Positions 1 through 6,511 of a DNA stretch of 16,860 nt are shown here, piece by piece (position 1 is the stretch's first letter; the number at the start of each line of letters is the position of its first letter). The notes beneath the pieces were generated by a model that was given only the letters and a program-made list of their open reading frames with translations, did no database searches and was not told the DNA's origin. The stretch comes from Candidatus Woesearchaeota archaeon (lineage in GTDB: Archaea > Nanobdellota > Nanobdellia > Woesearchaeales > UBA10216), in contig JACPBT010000023.1 in NCBI GenBank assembly GCA_016180145.1, positions 1-16,860 on the forward strand, read 5' to 3'. The position numbers and the translations under genes were made by a program.

Positions 1-1
1 G

Positions 2-61
2 GAACAGTCCTTTATGGCGCAGAGTTACCTTGCTTATTTGAAGCGGGTCATGGTTGATTAA
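2..61 (+). CDS. 3' end of a truncated upstream gene
   Basis: An open frame enters from the left edge and ends at TAA (59-61), giving about 19 C-terminal residues that end in YLAYLKRVMVD. The other two forward frames also stop nearby, so the assignment rests on the helix-like composition and on the same orientation as the next gene. The family cannot be recognised from so few residues. It is followed by about 130 bases without a gene before the next start codon; that spacer contains the TATA box of the 192 gene and nothing else I can name. Confidence 0.35.
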   Translation, partial: EQSFMAQSYLAYLKRVMVD

Positions 62-131
62 CAGTCCGTTTGATTCGTTCATCTGATTCGTGCCTTTAAC
101 ATCTCTTTTATTTGCTTTTCAGGAATTCAAG

Positions 132-140
132 TATATAAAA
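132..140 (+). promoter_or_regulatory. TATA box of the acyltransferase-like gene
   Basis: The sequence tatataaaa lies 56 nt upstream of the ATG at 192. Transcription would start near 162, leaving a leader of about 30 nt. This differs from most promoters in the window, which sit 26-28 nt from the start codon. No clear Shine-Dalgarno sequence is visible in the leader. Confidence 0.5.
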
Positions 141-191
141 TTTGTTGATTTGAAGTTTTGTTACGGGAATATTCATTAAAAAACTTTAAAT

Positions 192-1148
192 ATGGCGAAG
201 GAAAATTCTTTTTTAGGGATGGAAATTATTGACGATTCCGGAGAGTGTGAGCGTGAGGTAAGAAAAGGAATTGAGAAATTCGGTTATGCTACTGAGCATA
301 ATGCCTCTTATTTTCTGACTTTCAAAGAGCCTTATGAGAAAAATGTATTCCTGAAAGACAGCTCGGGCTGCGGTGTTTTTGGGGTTTACAGTGAGAATGC
401 AAGGCAGTTTTTTATGGTTTCTGAAGCGCTTGCGCCCCGTGAAAAACAGGTTGAAGTGCTTATGGACGCTGTTGACACGTGCTTCAGCAGGCTTGGCGCA
501 AGGAAGTTTTACACGCAGCAGGATGAGGCTCTCAAGGCAAAAACGCTCAGCGCCTTCAGGGGCAGTGCTTACAGGGCGCTCAGGCCGATGTTTGTCTTTT
601 ACTGGCCTGTTTTTGACATGGCAGGCTGGGATGGCGACAAAATGGAGGGGGGGCAGTGGAAGAAGCTGAGAAACGTGAAAAACAGTTTTTATAAAAGCCA
701 TGTGGTAAAGGTTGTTGATAGTGTTACTGTTGATAAAAATGCGCTGCGCAGTATTGTTGAGGAGTGGATTGCTTATCAGCGGACTTTAAGGCTGACTGCA
801 AGAAAAGACCGTTTATACGCCCAGCAGTATTTTAACATTATAGACTCCGGTTTCAGGGATGTTACAATGGCTAAGACGCTTATTGTTGATGGCGTGCCTT
901 CAACAATAACCGCTGGTTGGGAGATTCCGAGGTCTGGCGGTGCTTATTATTCCGCTGTAGGTGTGTGTAATTACAGGTTTGATGACCTTGGAGAGGCGGC
1001 AAACATTGACGACCTGTGCCGGCTGAAAAGTGTTGGTTACAGCTTTGTTGATTTTGGCGGGAGCCTGGCGAATGTTTTGAGGTTCAAGCTTAAGTTTAAG
1101 CCGAGCTTTGTTTATGTGACGCATACATATGCCTTTGTAAGAAAATAG
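192..1148 (+). CDS. GNAT/FemAB-like acyltransferase (DUF2156-type, tentative)
   Basis: A 318-residue soluble protein without a signal peptide or membrane segment. Its middle carries the basic pattern KKLRNVKNSF (about residues 156-165). The last 33 residues contain VDFGGS followed by a basic amphipathic stretch and FKPSFVYVTHTY, resembling the C-terminal end of FemAB-like and lysyl-phosphatidylglycerol-synthase-like GNAT domains, where a glycine-rich turn precedes a Lys/Phe-rich helix. From the family, it would transfer an acyl or aminoacyl group to a lipid, peptide or small molecule. The substrate cannot be read from the sequence. The ATG at 192 is the first plausible start because an in-frame TAA lies just upstream (177-179). 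It is monocistronic and converges with the methyltransferase gene, leaving a 3-nt gap between the two stop codons. The family call is from remembered motif resemblance and is moderate only. Confidence 0.55.
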   Translation: MAKENSFLGMEIIDDSGECEREVRKGIEKFGYATEHNASYFLTFKEPYEKNVFLKDSSGCGVFGVYSENARQFFMVSEALAPREKQVEVLMDAVDTCFSRLGARKFYTQQDEALKAKTLSAFRGSAYRALRPMFVFYWPVFDMAGWDGDKMEGGQWKKLRNVKNSFYKSHVVKVVDSVTVDKNALRSIVEEWIAYQRTLRLTARKDRLYAQQYFNIIDSGFRDVTMAKTLIVDGVPSTITAGWEIPRSGGAYYSAVGVCNYRFDDLGEAANIDDLCRLKSVGYSFVDFGGSLANVLRFKLKFKPSFVYVTHTYAFVRK

Positions 1149-1151
1149 GCG

Positions 1152-1907
1152 TTAATCAGATTTTATTGCTGTTAAAGTGATTATGCCGTCGTAGCCTTCA
1201 TCTTCATAGTTTACTGAAACCGAGTTAAGGTTGATATTTGCAAAACCGTTTTTTTGCAGGAATTGCCTGATGTAGTTTTCATCTGCGGGAAACCCGCGGA
1301 ATTTTCTGCTTGCATAGTAATGTCCGTTGCGTGCAAGGCTCATTACGAGAAGTCCTGATTTTTTAAGAAGCGAAAACATATTGCTCATTGCTTTTATGAA
1401 TTCCGGCTCTGTTGCGCTTATGGCTTCAGGGCAGAAGTTTGTTGAGATAATGTCAAATTGCTCTGAGTTGTTCTCTCCGAGTGGTTTTTTGCTGAAAAGG
1501 TCAATCCTTATCAGCTTTGTTAGTTTGTCTTTCAGGCGTTTCTTTATGGTAGCCAGATTTTCAGGTGTTGTTTCTTTTCCTTCCAGCTTCAGGGCTATTT
1601 TAAAATATTCGTCCCAGTTGAATGCATCTTTATCGCTGTTAAGCCAGTTTCTTACTTCGTTGAGGTATTCTTCAGAGTATTCCGAGAATGTTATGCTTTT
1701 TACTGCTGCGCTTGCGCTTATCAGCTGATAGATTGTAGGTCCTCCTCCGACTTCAAGCATATTTCCGTGAGGGGCGTTAGCATACGCCTTGTGAAAAAAG
1801 TTCATTAGAAAGCCTCCTTCTCCGTCTTTGTCTGTATCTGAATAAAGGTCCTCAAGGTAATCGCGGGGGGCTATGTTGTGCCAGTTGTTGCTGTTTTCAA
1901 CCTGCAT
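1152..1907 (-). CDS. SAM-dependent methyltransferase, NNMT/PNMT/TEMT family
   Basis: A 251-residue class I SAM methyltransferase. The N-terminus has APRDYLEDLY (residues 13-22), matching the PRDYLEKYY segment of nicotinamide N-methyltransferase. Motif I reads LEVGGGPTIYQL (51-62), nearly identical to the IGSGPTIYQLLS motif of that family. It is followed by an acidic SAM-ribose strand (TFSEYS, 73-78), a family-like AFNWDEYFK segment (95-103) and a post-motif LLVMSL (186-191). The family methylates small amines or pyridines such as nicotinamide and phenylethanolamine. In this protein the position of the human NNMT substrate-binding aspartate (D197, in the segment before the YY pair) appears not to be Asp, so the acceptor probably differs. 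The ATG lies 12 nt after the ileS stop and is preceded by a GGTG element, which suggests cotranscription with ileS. Fold and family are confident; substrate is unknown. Confidence 0.82.
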   Translation of the reverse strand: MQVENSNNWHNIAPRDYLEDLYSDTDKDGEGGFLMNFFHKAYANAPHGNMLEVGGGPTIYQLISASAAVKSITFSEYSEEYLNEVRNWLNSDKDAFNWDEYFKIALKLEGKETTPENLATIKKRLKDKLTKLIRIDLFSKKPLGENNSEQFDIISTNFCPEAISATEPEFIKAMSNMFSLLKKSGLLVMSLARNGHYYASRKFRGFPADENYIRQFLQKNGFANINLNSVSVNYEDEGYDGIITLTAIKSD

Positions 1908-1919
1908 AAAGCACCATTG

Positions 1920-4900
1920 TTATTTGGAAAAGTAAACTTCCACCTTTTTTCCTTTTATCGTGTGGACTGCAACTTGCTTGTAGTCCGTGTTTGCAGGGAT
2001 TGTATCTGTTATTTCCAGCTCTTTTGCGCCTGTTTTTTCCCTTATTTGGTTTCCAAGCGTTGATAGCATTCCTGCTGTGTCTTTGTCTGTCTTTATTGCC
2101 ATTCCTATCATCTGCGATTTTATCAGTCCTGCCTCTTTTCTTGACTGCTGTATGAGCCTTGCTGTTTCCCTTGCGAATCCTTCTGCCTCCATCTCTGGTG
2201 TCATTTCCTTGTCTATGTATACTGCGCCGAGTGAGAAGCTTCCTGCGTCGTAGTTTTGCGGCAGCTCAGTGCTTGTTATGAAGTGCTGTTTTTCAAGTGT
2301 GTATTTTTCGCCGTTCACTTCTATTTCTACAGCATTGTTTTCATTGAGCTTTTTGGTGATTGCCTGCTGGCTTTGCATTGCAATGTGTGCAATGATGGCT
2401 GGCGTCGCTTCTCCGTAGAGCGGCCCCAGTTTTGAGTAGTCCGGCTTCAGGCGCTCTTTTGCCTCTTTGAATTCTGTTTCAAATGTAAGTTTTTTTACGT
2501 TTGCCTGCGCTTTGATTATGTAGCCAAGCTCGTTTATTGCCTCCTGCGCTTTTGCGTTCCTGCTTACTATGACTGCTTCCTTTACAGGCCATCTCAGGCT
2601 GCGCTGGATTTTTTCCCTTACTGATAGTATTGCCTGTGTTATTTCCCTGGCAAGGCTCATCTGCTCTTCAAGTTTTGTGTCGCTTTTTTCAGCAGCAGGC
2701 CAGCTTGTGAGGTGGATGCTTCTTTCCTTCTCCATAGTCAGGTTGAGGTAAATGTATTCGCTGATGTATGGCGCGAATGGTGCGAGCAGCTTTGCAGTTG
2801 TGCTTATCACCTGCCTCAGCGTGTCTGCCACTGCATCGTCATTTCTTTCCCTTGCGAGCCTTATATACCATCTGGACAGGTCTTCTATTGCGAATTTCTT
2901 AAGCTCTTCAAAGCACCTGTGGTAGTTGTTTGCATTGAATTCGTGTGTTACATCTTTTATGAGCGAGTTTGCTCTTGATATTATCCATTTGTCTTCTTTT
3001 TTAAGTTCAGAGATGTCCTTTGCTTCTGATTTCAGCATTTCAGCTGCGAAGTAGCACGCATTCCATAGTGTTGTAATGAATGGCGTCACGTTTTCCCTTA
3101 CAAGCTCGTATCCGAAGCGCTTTTCGCTGTCAGGGGCTGAGCTTGAGAATTGCAGCCTCACCGAATCCACGCCCACTTTGTCAAACACCTCAAATGGGTT
3201 GAATATGTTGCCTTTGCTTTTGCTCATCTTCTCCCCTTTTTCGTCCACCACAAGCCCGCTTACCACTACTGACTTGTATGCCTGCGTTCCGAACAGCAGC
3301 GTTCCAAGGACGTGGAGCGTGTAGAACCATCCCCTTGTCTGGTCTATGCCTTCTGTGATGAATGAGTATGGGAACAGCCTGCTGAACAGCTCTTTGTTTT
3401 CAAATGGGTAGTGCAGCTGGGCGAAGGTTGCGGCTCCTGAATCATACCATGTGTCTATCACATAGGGTAGCCTGCTCATTGTTCCTCCGCAGTCGCATTC
3501 CAGTTTTATTTCATCCACCGCCGGCTTGTGCAAATCAATGCTTTTCACGTTCACTCCTTCCATTTCAAGCTCTTTGATGCTGCCTATTGCTGTCTGCTGG
3601 CTGCATTTTTCGCATCTCCATATCGGGAGCGGTGTTCCCCAGAATTTGTTTCTGCTTAGCGCCCAGTCTTTTACGTTGTTGAGCCAGTCCCCGAATCTTC
3701 CGTGCTTTATGTGCTCAGGATACCATTCTATTTTTTCGTTGTTTTCAAGGAGCTGCTGCTTGAATGCTGTTACTTTTACAAACCATGACTTTAAGGCGTA
3801 GTATAGGAGTGGCGTGGCGCATCTCCAGCAGAACGGGTAGCTGTGCGTGTATTTTTCCTTCCTGAACAGGAGGTTGTCTTTCTCAAGCCGCCCTATTATG
3901 GCAGAATCCGCGTCCTTGACAAACATTCCTTCAAAGTCTTCCGCTTCCTTTGTGAACTTCCCGCTTTCGTCAACCGGCTGGACAAATGCCATGCCTTCTT
4001 TTTTTATTGCCTCGTAATCCTCTTCCCCGAATGCCGGCGCCTGGTGGACTATCCCTGTTCCTTCATCAGCGCTGACAAAGTCTGTTGCTATTATTTTCCA
4101 TGCCGGCTTGTCCAGCTTTCCGACAAAGTAGTCAAACAGCGGCACGTATTCCTTTCCTACAAGCTCTTCGCCTGTCATTTCCTGTATTATCACAGGCTCG
4201 CTGAAGTATCTTGGCACTGCCTCTTTTGCAAGTATGTATTGTGTTCCTTTTTCCTCAACAACTGCGTATGTTATGTCTTTTCCTACCGCCAGTGCTATGT
4301 TGCTTGGCGTTGTCCATGGCGTTGTTGTCCATCCGAGCAGGTATTGCTCTTTTTCCCTAAGCCTGAATTTTGTTGTTACAGTTTCTTCTGTCACGTCAGC
4401 ATACCCGAGTGCAACCTCGTGGCTGCTCAGGGGGGTTTCGCATCTTGGGCAGTATGGCACTACCTTATGCTCTTCGTATAGCAGCCCTTTCTGGTATAGC
4501 TCCTTCAGGCTCCACCATACGCTTTCTATGTATCCGTTTGTCAGTGTTACGTATGGATTTTCTATGTCTATCCAGAACGCCATTCTTTTCGTAAGGCTGT
4601 TCCAGTCGTTTATGAACGTGAATATGTCTTTCCTGCACAGCTCGTTGAACTTTCCTATGCCATAGCTTATGACTTCCTTCTTTGTTTTCAGCCCGAGTTT
4701 TTTCTCAACCTGCACCTCTACCGGCAGTCCATGGCAGTCCCATCCCCCTTTTCTTGGCACTGAGTATCCTTTCATGTAGTGGAATCTGCATACAATGTCC
4801 TTGAAGAACCTGCTCTGGACGTGGTGCAGTCCCGGCGGCGCGTTTGCTGTCGGCGGACCTTCAAGGAAGGAGAACAAAGGCCTTTTTTCATCAATGCTGA

Positions 4901-4991
4901 TGGTCTTTTCCGCTATTTTTTCCTTTTCCCAGAAGCGCGATATTTCATCCTCAATGCGCTTGAAGTCGTATTCCTTTGGAAAAACAGGCAT
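1920..4991 (-). CDS. ileS: Isoleucyl-tRNA synthetase
   Basis: A class I aminoacyl-tRNA synthetase charging tRNA-Ile in the cytoplasm. From the ATG at 4991 it has 1023 residues, normal for the archaeal/eukaryotic-like (type 2) enzyme. Visible landmarks: PPTAN followed by the HIGH-equivalent GLHH (about residues 54-57), GWDCHGLPVE, the editing-domain motifs GWTTTPWT and GTGIVHQAPAFGEEDYE (about 220-327), Cys pairs CPRC, CWRC, CEKC and CDCGG that may bind zinc, DTWYDSG, and KMSKSKGN (588-595). The frame is open further upstream to 5060, but a TATA box (5014-5021) centred 26-27 nt before 4991 indicates that the ATG at 4991 (MPVFPKEYDF) is the real, leaderless start. The ATG at 5003 and everything beyond it would fall upstream of transcription initiation. 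It is followed 12 nt later by the NNMT-like gene in the same orientation. Confidence 0.97.
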   Translation of the reverse strand: MPVFPKEYDFKRIEDEISRFWEKEKIAEKTISIDEKRPLFSFLEGPPTANAPPGLHHVQSRFFKDIVCRFHYMKGYSVPRKGGWDCHGLPVEVQVEKKLGLKTKKEVISYGIGKFNELCRKDIFTFINDWNSLTKRMAFWIDIENPYVTLTNGYIESVWWSLKELYQKGLLYEEHKVVPYCPRCETPLSSHEVALGYADVTEETVTTKFRLREKEQYLLGWTTTPWTTPSNIALAVGKDITYAVVEEKGTQYILAKEAVPRYFSEPVIIQEMTGEELVGKEYVPLFDYFVGKLDKPAWKIIATDFVSADEGTGIVHQAPAFGEEDYEAIKKEGMAFVQPVDESGKFTKEAEDFEGMFVKDADSAIIGRLEKDNLLFRKEKYTHSYPFCWRCATPLLYYALKSWFVKVTAFKQQLLENNEKIEWYPEHIKHGRFGDWLNNVKDWALSRNKFWGTPLPIWRCEKCSQQTAIGSIKELEMEGVNVKSIDLHKPAVDEIKLECDCGGTMSRLPYVIDTWYDSGAATFAQLHYPFENKELFSRLFPYSFITEGIDQTRGWFYTLHVLGTLLFGTQAYKSVVVSGLVVDEKGEKMSKSKGNIFNPFEVFDKVGVDSVRLQFSSSAPDSEKRFGYELVRENVTPFITTLWNACYFAAEMLKSEAKDISELKKEDKWIISRANSLIKDVTHEFNANNYHRCFEELKKFAIEDLSRWYIRLARERNDDAVADTLRQVISTTAKLLAPFAPYISEYIYLNLTMEKERSIHLTSWPAAEKSDTKLEEQMSLAREITQAILSVREKIQRSLRWPVKEAVIVSRNAKAQEAINELGYIIKAQANVKKLTFETEFKEAKERLKPDYSKLGPLYGEATPAIIAHIAMQSQQAITKKLNENNAVEIEVNGEKYTLEKQHFITSTELPQNYDAGSFSLGAVYIDKEMTPEMEAEGFARETARLIQQSRKEAGLIKSQMIGMAIKTDKDTAGMLSTLGNQIREKTGAKELEITDTIPANTDYKQVAVHTIKGKKVEVYFSK

Positions 4992-5013
4992 GTCTGCTGG
5001 CATTTGTAGGCGA

Positions 5014-5021
5014 TTTATATA
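5014..5021 (-). promoter_or_regulatory. TATA box of ileS
   Basis: On the minus strand this reads TATATAAA, centred 26-27 nt before the ATG at 4991. It decides the start codon of ileS and predicts a leaderless transcript covering ileS and the NNMT-like gene. Confidence 0.65.
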
Positions 5022-5055
5022 GTTTGCGCAATAGAAACAATTAAGGTATATGTCT

Positions 5056-5091
5056 TGCAATAATTGCAGCAGTAGCAGCTACTACGGCTGC
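5056..5091. repeat. Small inverted repeats between ileS and hicA
   Basis: TGCAAT-A-ATTGCA (5056-5068) is a perfect 6-bp inverted repeat. It overlaps a second imperfect one at 5066-5091, in which GCAGC+AGTAG can pair with CTACT+GCTGC across a 3-nt loop, with a 3-nt bulge. The surrounding spacer (5061-5168) is rich in GCTGC and GCAGC words and holds no gene. It lies just upstream of the ileS TATA box, so it could be an operator or the end structure of the hicBA transcript; neither is proven. Confidence 0.35.
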
Positions 5092-5168
5092 TACACCACT
5101 GCGACTGTTGCTGCTCGTTGCAGACTATTTCAGCGGGCATAGCTTAATATTAGTTCCTGCTGCCGGAG

Positions 5169-5396
5169 TTACATACATTCCAGAAACTCTTCTCGACTAA
5201 TCTGTAAATCGTGTTTTATTATCTTTGTAAGAAGCCCCCTATCAATTTCTTCGCCAGGATGATTCGGGACAACTGTAGTCCTGCCATCAGCGTGCTGAAA
5301 AAACATATGGCTTCCTTCCTGCCTTTTAAATTCAAAGCCCAGCTTCTTTAGGACTTTAGCCAACTCGCTTGCTTTCATGAGAGGCAGCTTTGCCAT
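5169..5396 (-). CDS. hicA: HicA-family mRNA interferase toxin
   Basis: A 75-residue HicA/YcfA toxin of the double-stranded-RNA-binding fold, which in characterised systems cleaves mRNA during translation. The N-terminal helix (ASELAKVLKKLGFEFKRQ) is followed by GSHMFFQH, with the conserved catalytic histidine at residue 30. The end is a typical HicA pattern: a beta-hairpin (TTVVPNHPGEEI), then GLLTKIIKHDLQISREEF. The length is normal for the family and all key parts are present, so it appears intact. It begins 2 nt after the hicB stop codon and must share its promoter, giving the antitoxin-first order hicB-hicA. It sits upstream of ileS on the same strand but is separated from it by 177 nt with an independent ileS promoter. 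Confidence 0.92.
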   Translation of the reverse strand: MAKLPLMKASELAKVLKKLGFEFKRQEGSHMFFQHADGRTTVVPNHPGEEIDRGLLTKIIKHDLQISREEFLECM

Positions 5397-5398
5397 TG

Positions 5399-5608
5399 CT
5401 AAACCTCTATTTGCTGCAGGCTTAAGAACTTCGGTTTAACTTCTTCAGGCATTTTTACTTTCAGATAAACTGATATAGCTTCTTTTGTTCTTTTTATTAA
5501 TTCGTCATAAGTCCTTGCTTGGGTATGGCAGCCCGGAAGTTCAACTACGTCTGAGATTAAATAGCCGTCTTCCCCCTCCTCAACAACGACATTAAAACGC
5601 TCGCTCAT
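5399..5608 (-). CDS. hicB: HicB-family antitoxin
   Basis: A 69-residue HicB-like antitoxin with the partial RNase H fold that blocks HicA. The sequence shows the strand pattern FNVVVEEGEDGYLISDVVELPGC, with the family ELPGC motif near residues 23-27, then ARTYDELIKRTKEAISVYL. There is no C-terminal DNA-binding extension, so autoregulation, if any, would need another factor or the complex itself. A TATA element (5632-5640) is centred about 28 nt before the ATG at 5608, so translation starts at or within 2 nt of the 5' end of the message. The pair is complete and compact, as expected of a mobile or addiction module on an archaeal chromosome. Confidence 0.9.
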   Translation of the reverse strand: MSERFNVVVEEGEDGYLISDVVELPGCHTQARTYDELIKRTKEAISVYLKVKMPEEVKPKFLSLQQIEV

Positions 5609-5631
5609 ATCGTATTAACTTCATACTCAGG

Positions 5632-5640
5632 TTTATATAT
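5632..5640 (-). promoter_or_regulatory. TATA box of hicBA
   Basis: On the minus strand this reads ATATATAAA, centred about 28 nt before the hicB ATG at 5608. It predicts a near-leaderless hicBA transcript. The remaining spacer to 5706 holds nothing else I can identify. Confidence 0.6.
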
Positions 5641-5706
5641 TTTGTGGCAGTGTTGTTCCGTTCCAAAGAAGGCTATTTCTTTCAGTTGTTACAGCAAAGG
5701 AGATGC

Positions 5707-5922
5707 TTACATTTTGTTAATTAATCGCATGCCAAGTGCTATGAGGACTGCCGCACCTAAACCAGCAAAAACCATAGTAATACCAACCGATCGTAAATCT
5801 GGTTGATTATATTGGAGCGACAACCATATAACAAAAGCACCTATAACTGTCACTATTCCACTGACCGAATTGGCTAATACTTTAAAATTAAACTGTCCTT
5901 TTTTCCCTTTCACATATCTCAT
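5707..5922 (-). CDS. Small two-helix membrane protein
   Basis: A 71-residue protein starting MRYVKGKKGQFNFKVL. A positively charged N-terminus is followed by two hydrophobic segments: VSGIVTVIGAFVIWLSLQY (about residues 20-38) and VGITMVFAGLGAAVLIALGM (about 46-65). By the positive-inside rule both ends should face the cytoplasm. No known family is recognised. A longer in-frame start exists at 6009, but the extra residues read out of frame across the zinc-ribbon gene and should be rejected. The ATG at 5922 instead lies 13 nt after that gene's stop codon and has an AAAGGAA Shine-Dalgarno-like sequence 6-8 nt upstream, as expected for the second gene of an operon. The adjacency suggests a small membrane partner for the zinc-ribbon protein (inference). 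Confidence 0.72.
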   Translation of the reverse strand: MRYVKGKKGQFNFKVLANSVSGIVTVIGAFVIWLSLQYNQPDLRSVGITMVFAGLGAAVLIALGMRLINKM

Positions 5923-5935
5923 TGTAATTCCTTTT

Positions 5936-6085
5936 TTATCTGAGAACATTCCCGCATGTAATGCATATGTGGACAAGCATCTGCTTGTCAAACTTCGTAT
6001 TCTCATCATAGTCTAGCACAGTGTTACAAGTGCCGCACCTTTGCATGTAGGTTTCAAGTCCGAGGCTTAAACTACTTAGAACCAT
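5936..6085 (-). CDS. 49-residue zinc-ribbon protein
   Basis: A short gene read from ATG at 6085 to TAA at 5936-5938. The product carries two CxxC knuckles: CGTC (Cys17 and Cys20) and CITCGN (Cys41 and Cys44), separated by 20 residues containing LDYDENTKFDKQ. This is the classical spacing of a zinc ribbon, a fold used for nucleic-acid or protein contacts. A TATA box (6107-6116) lies about 26 nt before 6085, matching the leaderless pattern seen throughout the window. An internal ATG at 6046 would give a 36-residue form that keeps all four cysteines. The gene is followed 13 nt downstream by the two-helix membrane protein, presumably cotranscribed. The specific role is unknown; the fold assignment comes directly from the cysteine pattern. 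Confidence 0.68.
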   Translation of the reverse strand: MVLSSLSLGLETYMQRCGTCNTVLDYDENTKFDKQMLVHICITCGNVLR

Positions 6086-6106
6086 AAACAGACTATTTGC
6101 AATGCA

Positions 6107-6116
6107 ATATATAAGG
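6107..6116 (-). promoter_or_regulatory. TATA box of the zinc-ribbon operon
   Basis: On the minus strand this reads CTTATATATT, centred about 26 nt before the ATG at 6085. A second AT-rich box facing the other way (6119-6126, tttatata on the plus strand) lies immediately beside it, so this is a possible bidirectional promoter. Confidence 0.5.
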
Positions 6117-6145
6117 CTTTTTATATAGATTTTAAAGGTGGTTTT

Positions 6146-6211
6146 ATGGCATATAATGTATATACTTATGTCTGCGGAGAATTGGAGTTAATTCTGCGTT
6201 TTATTAGGTGA
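6146..6211 (+). CDS. Possible 21-residue leaderless mini-ORF
   Basis: ATG at 6146 to TGA at 6209-6211 encodes a peptide beginning MAYNVYTYVCGELEL. It has a plus-strand TATA-like element (6119-6126) about 24 nt upstream. The beginning faintly resembles that of small zinc-ribbon proteins but has only one cysteine, so it may be a decayed remnant or chance. A 6-bp hairpin (AGAATT/AATTCT, 6178-6195) lies inside its 3' half and is followed by a short T-rich stretch, so the unit could equally be a short non-coding transcript. No further gene is visible on the plus strand between 6212 and 6505. Confidence 0.22.
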   Translation: MAYNVYTYVCGELELILRFIR

Positions 6212-6268
6212 TTTTCCGCAAACCTTGATGCCCCTCACCGCATCTCATAGAAACCACCATCCAGCGGC

Positions 6269-6394
6269 TTATTTAAAGTTGACCCGCTTGATTATTGTTG
6301 AGATTCCCCACCAGAAAAGTGGTATTGCGATAAGAATTGCTATCCAGTTTGATATGTCTTTTACATCCACTATTAAGAAGGACTTTAGGTTCAT
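6269..6394 (-). CDS. 41-residue single-span membrane protein
   Basis: A short gene from ATG at 6394 to TAA at 6269-6271. The product has a polar start (MNLKSFLIVDVKDIS), one strong hydrophobic helix from Trp17 to Ile35 including LFWWG, and a basic end (KRVNFK), typical of a small single-span membrane protein with a cytoplasmic C-terminus. A TATA-like sequence on the minus strand (6418-6427, TTTTTATAC) is centred about 28 nt before the ATG, supporting leaderless translation. It is not homologous to anything I recognise. It lies head-to-head with the DUF5752-like gene, about 115 nt between start codons. Short length limits certainty, but composition and promoter position together favour a real gene. 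Confidence 0.5.
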   Translation of the reverse strand: MNLKSFLIVDVKDISNWIAILIAIPLFWWGISTIIKRVNFK

Positions 6395-6457
6395 TGGTTG
6401 CCTAGAAGTGCGGCAACGTATAAAAAACTGTGTAACTATCAATCAGTGGGAAAGAAA

Positions 6458-6469
6458 GATATATATATT
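6458..6469 (+). promoter_or_regulatory. TATA box of the DUF5752-like gene
   Basis: The sequence gatatatatatt, preceded by the purine stretch aaagaaa that can serve as a BRE, lies about 48 nt upstream of the ATG at 6512. Transcription would start near 6490, giving a leader of about 22 nt. Confidence 0.5.
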
Positions 6470-6511
6470 GAGAGGGGTTATCTGCCTAAAAAGAGTTGCA
6501 CCAGTGTGAAT

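Noticed and set aside
3843..4481. Long plus-strand ORF (212 residues) opposite ileS, and similar ones opposite the T2SSF gene (11825-12529)
   Set aside because: They are antisense shadows of strongly conserved minus-strand genes, Cys/Phe/Ser-rich without domains.
5972..5989. Inverted repeat GACAAGCA-TC-TGCTTGTC
   Set aside because: It lies inside the zinc-ribbon coding region and its codons read sensibly; a regulatory role cannot be supported.
5992..6009. Start of a 100-residue ORF (5707-6009) for the small membrane protein
   Set aside because: Residues 1-29 read out of frame across the zinc-ribbon gene, while ATG at 5922 has a Shine-Dalgarno-like sequence and correct operon spacing.
6010..6100. 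Possible tRNA (ggtttcaagtcc resembles a T-loop)
   Set aside because: No matching T-stem, anticodon arm or acceptor pairing can be built; the sequence is explained by the zinc-ribbon gene on the other strand.
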